Source: a virus. From it: a DNA stretch of 64,000 nucleotides. The notes under the pieces were generated by a model. That model was given only the letters and a program-made list of their open reading frames with translations, had not been told where the DNA came from and did no database searches. Made by a program: the position numbers and the translations under genes. This document shows, in pieces, positions 60,042 through 64,000 of this stretch; positions within the stretch are counted from its first letter, which is position 1; each line of letters opens with the position of its first letter. The DNA lies in the IMG/VR virus record IMGVR_UViG_3300025168_018236, positions 1-64,000 of that record; one strand, given 5' to 3'.

Positions 60042-60044
60042 TAC

Positions 60045-60497
60045 ATGGCATCCGGAAGGTACGATATTTCTGCTGAACAAGGTGTTACTTTTAAGTTACA
60101 TCTAAGATATAGTGACTCAAATTCAGAAAATATAAATTTGGATAATTATGTTGGCAGAATGCAGGTCAGAAGATCTCCGCAAGATTCTGACATGGTTTTG
60201 TTTGTTACCACTGGTGGTACAGGAGATGTACCAGTAGGAGGAGGAGTAACCGGCGGAGGGATCACTGGTGAATTTACATCAGGAGCAGGGATTTCTGGTT
60301 CTGGCGGAATCACATTAAACGCATCCGCTACTGGTGGTCTTGGACATACTGGAGGCATTTTAATTGGAGTTGACGCTTCTTCTATGTCGAATGTTCCATC
60401 TGGAAATCATTTCTACGACGTAGAATTGGTCACAGGTGATACTGTAGTTCGTGTGATAGAAGGACGATTCAGCGTCGATAGAGAAATTACCAGATGA
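60045..60497 (+). CDS. Small Gly-rich fibre-cluster structural protein
   Basis: This 150-residue protein begins ASGRYDISAEQGVTFKLHLRY, a pattern of small virion proteins at the head of fibre operons in marine T4-like phages. The middle is a Gly-rich stretch (GGTGDVPVGGGVTGGGITG). The rest alternates as beta strands (YDVELVTGDTVVRVIEG). Probably an adaptor or fibre-base protein; the call is from context and composition. It overlaps the next gene by 4 bases. Confidence 0.65.
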   Translation: MASGRYDISAEQGVTFKLHLRYSDSNSENINLDNYVGRMQVRRSPQDSDMVLFVTTGGTGDVPVGGGVTGGGITGEFTSGAGISGSGGITLNASATGGLGHTGGILIGVDASSMSNVPSGNHFYDVELVTGDTVVRVIEGRFSVDREITR

Positions 60498-63217
60498 GTA
60501 ATAAAATTAGTATCAATTCTGATTCCCCTAAAAGGGTGGAGGTTACTGCCACGCCGGGGAATATCAATGTAACTGATGCTTCTGCAAAAATTCAAACTAT
60601 CCAAGTAGCACAAGGTGTCATTGCTGATGGTAAAGCGGGTGCTGACGGAGCAACTGGTACATTCCAGTTTAGTTATGGATCGTCTCCGCCCGCATCCCCT
60701 GATGTCGGTGATATTTGGTTTAATTCTGGTGATGGTGTATTTGTAATTTATCTACAAGATAATGATAGTAACCAATGGGTTGAGTGGTCTGGTAAACAAG
60801 GAGTTACTGGTCCTGCTGGTGGTATTGATGGGACTAGTTTGATTCATGCTCTAGGTATTTCTACCGATAAGGGAATTACTTTCCCTGATGGAACTCATCA
60901 AACAACCGCTGGTGGTGGGGGTGGTGCTGGTACAACAGGAACCACTGGTACAACAGGAACAACAGGAACCACAGGAAACACCGGAGAAACTGGTGCTACT
61001 GGTTCAACAGGAAACACCGGAGAAACTGGTGCTACTGGTTCTGCTGGCGGAAATACATTTGGTATTCCGGGTGGTTTCGGTTTCTTTACACGATTTGATG
61101 GAACAACTGGATCAACCATACCGGTTCCAACGGGCGGTCTCTCACAACCGGGAGGATTTAAGTTTGCGTTTGATCATGGAACAGGAACAGCAGGAACAGG
61201 AGATAGACCTAATTGGCCAAGTTCGTCCGGACTGAATTCCGAATCGTTTCCAGAAGGAACATACCCCACAGAAATCTACATAAATGAATTTGCCTATGGT
61301 GGTGTGAAGGGTACACATATTCCCAACCTCATTACACTCTTGATGGGTGCATCCGGTGGAACGATCCAGATTGGTGAGGACGGCGAGCAAGCAACTGCTG
61401 TTGCAATTTGCAAATTGACACAAATGCTGCCACATGTTCGCGGAGATGATTCCTCTAACGTAGGTCGAACTCCTAGTGAAGTATGGTTCTATGTGAAACC
61501 CGGATTGGATCATGCCAACTCTTCGGGATCTGCGAATCACACAATTCCTATTGGTAGAATTGATGAAGGTGGTATTAGACCAGTATTCCCATCTAATGAA
61601 TCTGCTGCATCCGGTGGAACAGGAGCGGTCCAAGACGGAGATGTATTCTATCTTAGTTTCCAACCAGTCTTCGGTGTAGGGGACGGCAGCAACAGTTCGG
61701 GTGGAGGTACTGCATATCAAGCAGGAGACGGACTCACGCTAGATGTTGCTGGTGGAACTTTTGGTATTGATCCAACTGCAAACATTCAGGTCAATGGTAT
61801 CACTAATAATGGTTCTTTCATTGAATTCAGAACCCTATCGTTCGGTGCTGGTCCCGAGATTGCGTTCCAAGTCAGTGGTACGGACAAGTTGAAAATCCGA
61901 AACAACAAGTTCCAACTAACTCAAGCAGTCGTCGTCGATGGCGGACTTTTTACTGCCAAATCAGGAGCGAGTATAACCGGTGGATTACTTGTCACGGGAA
62001 GCGGCGGATTAACTGTAGAAAATTCTAACATCTTTGAAACAGTTCTTCATGCCAACGCAGGAATTTCTGCTGATAAGGGAATTACTTTCCCTGATGGTAC
62101 TCATCAGACGACTGCTCCCGCTTCAGCATTCCTTTCTGGCGGCGAAGGTGTAACTGGTATAACTCAGTATAGAGCAACCGATGGTATTCTTTTAGACCCT
62201 GCTGGTCAAACATTCACACTTAATAGTGAGTACAGTGCTGAGTTTACATCATTAACAACTTCTGGAACAGTGAAATCTAATTTAGTCCTTGCTGCTGTCG
62301 GTGGTATCTCTGCGGACAAGGGAATTACTTTCCCCGATGGAACTCACCAAACTACTGCTGGTGGAGGCGGTACGCTGGCGTTCCAAGATGGTGGTGCAAC
62401 TTTTGCAGGAACGGTTCATGGTGAAAAATTCCTTGATTTCGATCACGGAAACGACTCAGGAATGGCACTCGATGTCAATCATGTAGTGTCACTTGTTGCC
62501 GCTGGGACGATTGGATTGAGGACACTTAGTTCAGGAACCGAAATTAAAGGACAACTTCAACCCGAGGCAGGTATATCTGCCGATGATGGAATGACTCTGG
62601 ACGGTGTTCTTAATCTGCCTGTTGGAGATGGTAGCAATCCAGCGACCGCCATCAAGATTCCCACTGGAAAAAAAATTGTTAACCAACAAACCTCTGCTGT
62701 TCCGTCTCTTCGACTTTCAACTAGCACGGTTGAACTCAGTTCATCTAGTTCAGGAACGCCGGGTAAAGTATTAGTAGAGACAGGTAAAGTAAAGATAGAC
62801 AATGTTGTTCTGAATACAGAAGCGGGTATCTCAATGGATACTGTTGGCATCACCTTCCCTGATGGAACCTACCAAGATAGTGCGGCATCTGGATCTGGGA
62901 CATCAACAATCACTGACTCATATGTCGGTAATATTGAAAGTGTTTCAAATAAAGTATTTAAGATAGACCCAAGAACCGTTGCAGCAAGAACTATCACAGA
63001 GTTCTTCGCCATCGCGGTGACGGGTGGATGTACTGCCGAACTTCATGGCAACGGAAACGCCATTGGAACTATTCTCTTGCGTGATGGTGTGACTGGTGCT
63101 ACCTCATTATCTGCACTAGCGAATCAAACTCTGCCTGCTGGTTCTACATTGCAATTTACATTATCAGGAAATAGTGGTTGTAGAGACTTCCAGTTTGCGA
63201 TTGGGTATACACAATGA
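60494..63217 (+). CDS. Collagen-like tail fibre with repeated GISADKGITFPDGTH modules
   Basis: This 907-residue protein starts at the ATGA overlap. A short N-terminal domain (60494-60650) and a second globular part (FQFSYGSSPPASPDVGDIWF) come before collagen-like GTTGTTG... (about 60925-61050). The repeated module GISxDKGITFPDGTHQTTA is seen at about 60854, 62060 and 62302, with weaker versions near 62566 and 62824. C-terminal region is non-repetitive and ends with GNSGCRDFQFAIGYTQ. The modules also occur in the fibre gene at window position 1. Probably a receptor-binding or decorating fibre. Confidence 0.88.
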   Translation: MSNKISINSDSPKRVEVTATPGNINVTDASAKIQTIQVAQGVIADGKAGADGATGTFQFSYGSSPPASPDVGDIWFNSGDGVFVIYLQDNDSNQWVEWSGKQGVTGPAGGIDGTSLIHALGISTDKGITFPDGTHQTTAGGGGGAGTTGTTGTTGTTGTTGNTGETGATGSTGNTGETGATGSAGGNTFGIPGGFGFFTRFDGTTGSTIPVPTGGLSQPGGFKFAFDHGTGTAGTGDRPNWPSSSGLNSESFPEGTYPTEIYINEFAYGGVKGTHIPNLITLLMGASGGTIQIGEDGEQATAVAICKLTQMLPHVRGDDSSNVGRTPSEVWFYVKPGLDHANSSGSANHTIPIGRIDEGGIRPVFPSNESAASGGTGAVQDGDVFYLSFQPVFGVGDGSNSSGGGTAYQAGDGLTLDVAGGTFGIDPTANIQVNGITNNGSFIEFRTLSFGAGPEIAFQVSGTDKLKIRNNKFQLTQAVVVDGGLFTAKSGASITGGLLVTGSGGLTVENSNIFETVLHANAGISADKGITFPDGTHQTTAPASAFLSGGEGVTGITQYRATDGILLDPAGQTFTLNSEYSAEFTSLTTSGTVKSNLVLAAVGGISADKGITFPDGTHQTTAGGGGTLAFQDGGATFAGTVHGEKFLDFDHGNDSGMALDVNHVVSLVAAGTIGLRTLSSGTEIKGQLQPEAGISADDGMTLDGVLNLPVGDGSNPATAIKIPTGKKIVNQQTSAVPSLRLSTSTVELSSSSSGTPGKVLVETGKVKIDNVVLNTEAGISMDTVGITFPDGTYQDSAASGSGTSTITDSYVGNIESVSNKVFKIDPRTVAARTITEFFAIAVTGGCTAELHGNGNAIGTILLRDGVTGATSLSALANQTLPAGSTLQFTLSGNSGCRDFQFAIGYTQ
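60854..62358 (+). repeat. Dispersed ~57-base fibre module (three strong copies)
   Basis: About 57 bases encoding GIS(T/A)DKGITFPDGTHQTTA appear at 60854-60910, 62060-62116 and 62302-62358, differing at scattered, mostly synonymous third positions. A related copy lies at about 2710-2765 ([12 protein letters not shown]). Such identical stretches inside and between fibre genes can act as recombination points. Confidence 0.85.
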
Positions 63218-63702
63218 GTCCTTTATGTCGCATGGGTGAATATAATTCTAGTCTTTTGACCTATGTTGAAACAACTCTTGGGTCATGGAATACCGGTAAT
63301 GCTTGGTGGATTGTTACCAATAAAGACTGGAGTGATGGTAACGTAATATTTTCAGGGACAGGGCAACTGTTGGTGAATGATGGTGGATCAAACGGAGAAA
63401 ATGGAAGTATTCGTATTGATCCCGGATCTGGTTATCCTGCCGGAAGTCCCGCAGGCGGTGCTAACGATTTTTATCTAGAATATCCAAACGCCATACTAAT
63501 TGCCACCATAGGAGGTCGCCCATATGGGTTTGGAGTGCAAGACCCCACGGGTAACGATGACTTTCGTTTTGAGGAAGTTCAACCTCCCGAATTTACTCTT
63601 GCTGGTATCACGGCAGGTGGAACTGAGGGATGGGACGGAGACACAACTATAGTAATGGAATTATACTCAAGCGGTGATATTGATACAGAATTGAATCTAT
63701 AA
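63214..63702 (+). CDS. Unknown small fibre-cluster protein
   Basis: This 162-residue protein overlaps the preceding fibre gene by ATGA. It is rich in Gly, Asn, Thr and Trp (LGSWNTGNAWWIVTNKDWSDGN), consistent with a small beta-sandwich, as in carbohydrate-binding or tail accessory domains, but no family is recognised. No signal peptide. Position suggests a fibre tip or fibre chaperone. Confidence 0.6.
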   Translation: MSPLCRMGEYNSSLLTYVETTLGSWNTGNAWWIVTNKDWSDGNVIFSGTGQLLVNDGGSNGENGSIRIDPGSGYPAGSPAGGANDFYLEYPNAILIATIGGRPYGFGVQDPTGNDDFRFEEVQPPEFTLAGITAGGTEGWDGDTTIVMELYSSGDIDTELNL

Positions 63703-63705
63703 ATA
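63698..63705 (+). promoter_or_regulatory. TATAAATA late promoter candidate
   Basis: An exact match to the T4 late -10 box TATAAATA overlaps the stop codon of the gene ending at 63702 and lies 9 bases before the next ATG. The start would be close to the ATG, so the leader is very short; a purine-rich GGA (63706-63708 region) is the only ribosome-site candidate. Confidence 0.4.
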
Positions 63706-63714
63706 GGAATAGAT

Positions 63715-64000
63715 ATGTCAGATTTCCCATCAACAAGTTTATCAATCGGTCAACAAGTAACCTTTAACAACTCTGTCTTTGAGTGGACAGGTGTTTATTG
63801 GAAGGCACTTGGAACTGTTGCTGCATCAATTGTTGGTGCTACTGGTAATAGTGGTGCAACTGGTGCTGTTGGTGCTACTGGTAATAGTGGTGCTACAGGT
63901 GCAGGGGGAACCGCAGGCACGACAGGAAACACTGGAGAAACTGGTGCTACTGGGTTTGTTGGTTTAAGAAATGGGTTGACAATTGATGTACTTGGTAGTA
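63715..64000 (+). CDS. Collagen-like fibre protein, 3' end outside window
   Basis: About 95 residues are visible from ATG 63715. The opening MSDFPSTSLSIGQQVTFNNSVFEWTGVYWKAL looks like a small N-terminal attachment domain. Then Gly-X-Y repeats follow from about residue 41 (GATGNSGATGAVGATGNSGATGAGGTAGTTGNTGETGATG). Reading continues past base 64000. Another fibre of the same collagen-like class as the genes at 1 and 60494. Confidence 0.85.
   Translation, partial: MSDFPSTSLSIGQQVTFNNSVFEWTGVYWKALGTVAASIVGATGNSGATGAVGATGNSGATGAGGTAGTTGNTGETGATGFVGLRNGLTIDVLGS

Overview
The window is a block of a T4-like myovirus genome. It encodes T4-type baseplate, neck, terminase, sheath, tube, portal, protease, scaffold and capsid proteins, then UvsY, UvsW, gp55, gp47, gp46, RNase H, gp45, gp44, gp62 and RegA. 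All genes lie on the + strand, tightly packed and often overlapping by ATGA. The gene order (capsid, gp3-like, uvsY, uvsW, 55, 47, 46) and several of the unknown proteins are closest to marine, cyanophage-type T4-like viruses. No photosynthesis genes, tRNAs, CRISPR arrays or insertion sequences were seen. The host cannot be named. A dockerin-like module of a style common in Planctomycetes is a weak hint only.

Layout: (1) 1-6103 holds the end of a collagen-like fibre gene, a beta-helix-like protein, a PAAR spike tip and an unknown structural gene. (2) 6121-21445 is the baseplate wedge (gp25, gp6, a gp7-position protein carrying a dockerin-like pair of calcium loops, gp8), a 1886-residue DUF4815/tail-collar protein and two further structural genes where T4 has genes 9-12. 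(3) 21488-35389 is the neck, packaging, tail and head block (13, unknown, 14, 15, 16, 17, 18, 19, 20, unknown, 67-like, 21, 22, 23), closed by a strong UUCG-loop terminator at 35414-35447. (4) 35460-51273 carries gp3-like, an inserted 2OG-Fe(II) oxygenase, recombination and late-transcription genes, a D12-class adenine methylase, GalE, RNase H and the clamp/clamp-loader/RegA operon. Two methyltransferase-like genes interrupt this operon between 44 and 62. Three sigma70-type promoters sit in this part. (5) 51281-60041 is a glycan cassette: GT25-, GT11-, GT10- and GT2-like transferases, a second 2OG oxygenase and a very short DegT-type aminotransferase, where many relatives have the DNA polymerase gene. 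(6) 60045-64000 is a second fibre cluster with Gly-X-Thr collagen-like repeats, running off the window.

Reading it together: late structural genes are probably transcribed by the gp55 sigma factor with the gp45 clamp, and recombination and replication genes from host-type promoters. The glycan cassette runs directly, 3 bases apart, into fibre genes whose repeats are rich in threonine. The most interesting hypothesis in the window is therefore a phage-encoded system that glycosylates its own collagen-like fibres. Modification of host surface glycans is the main alternative.
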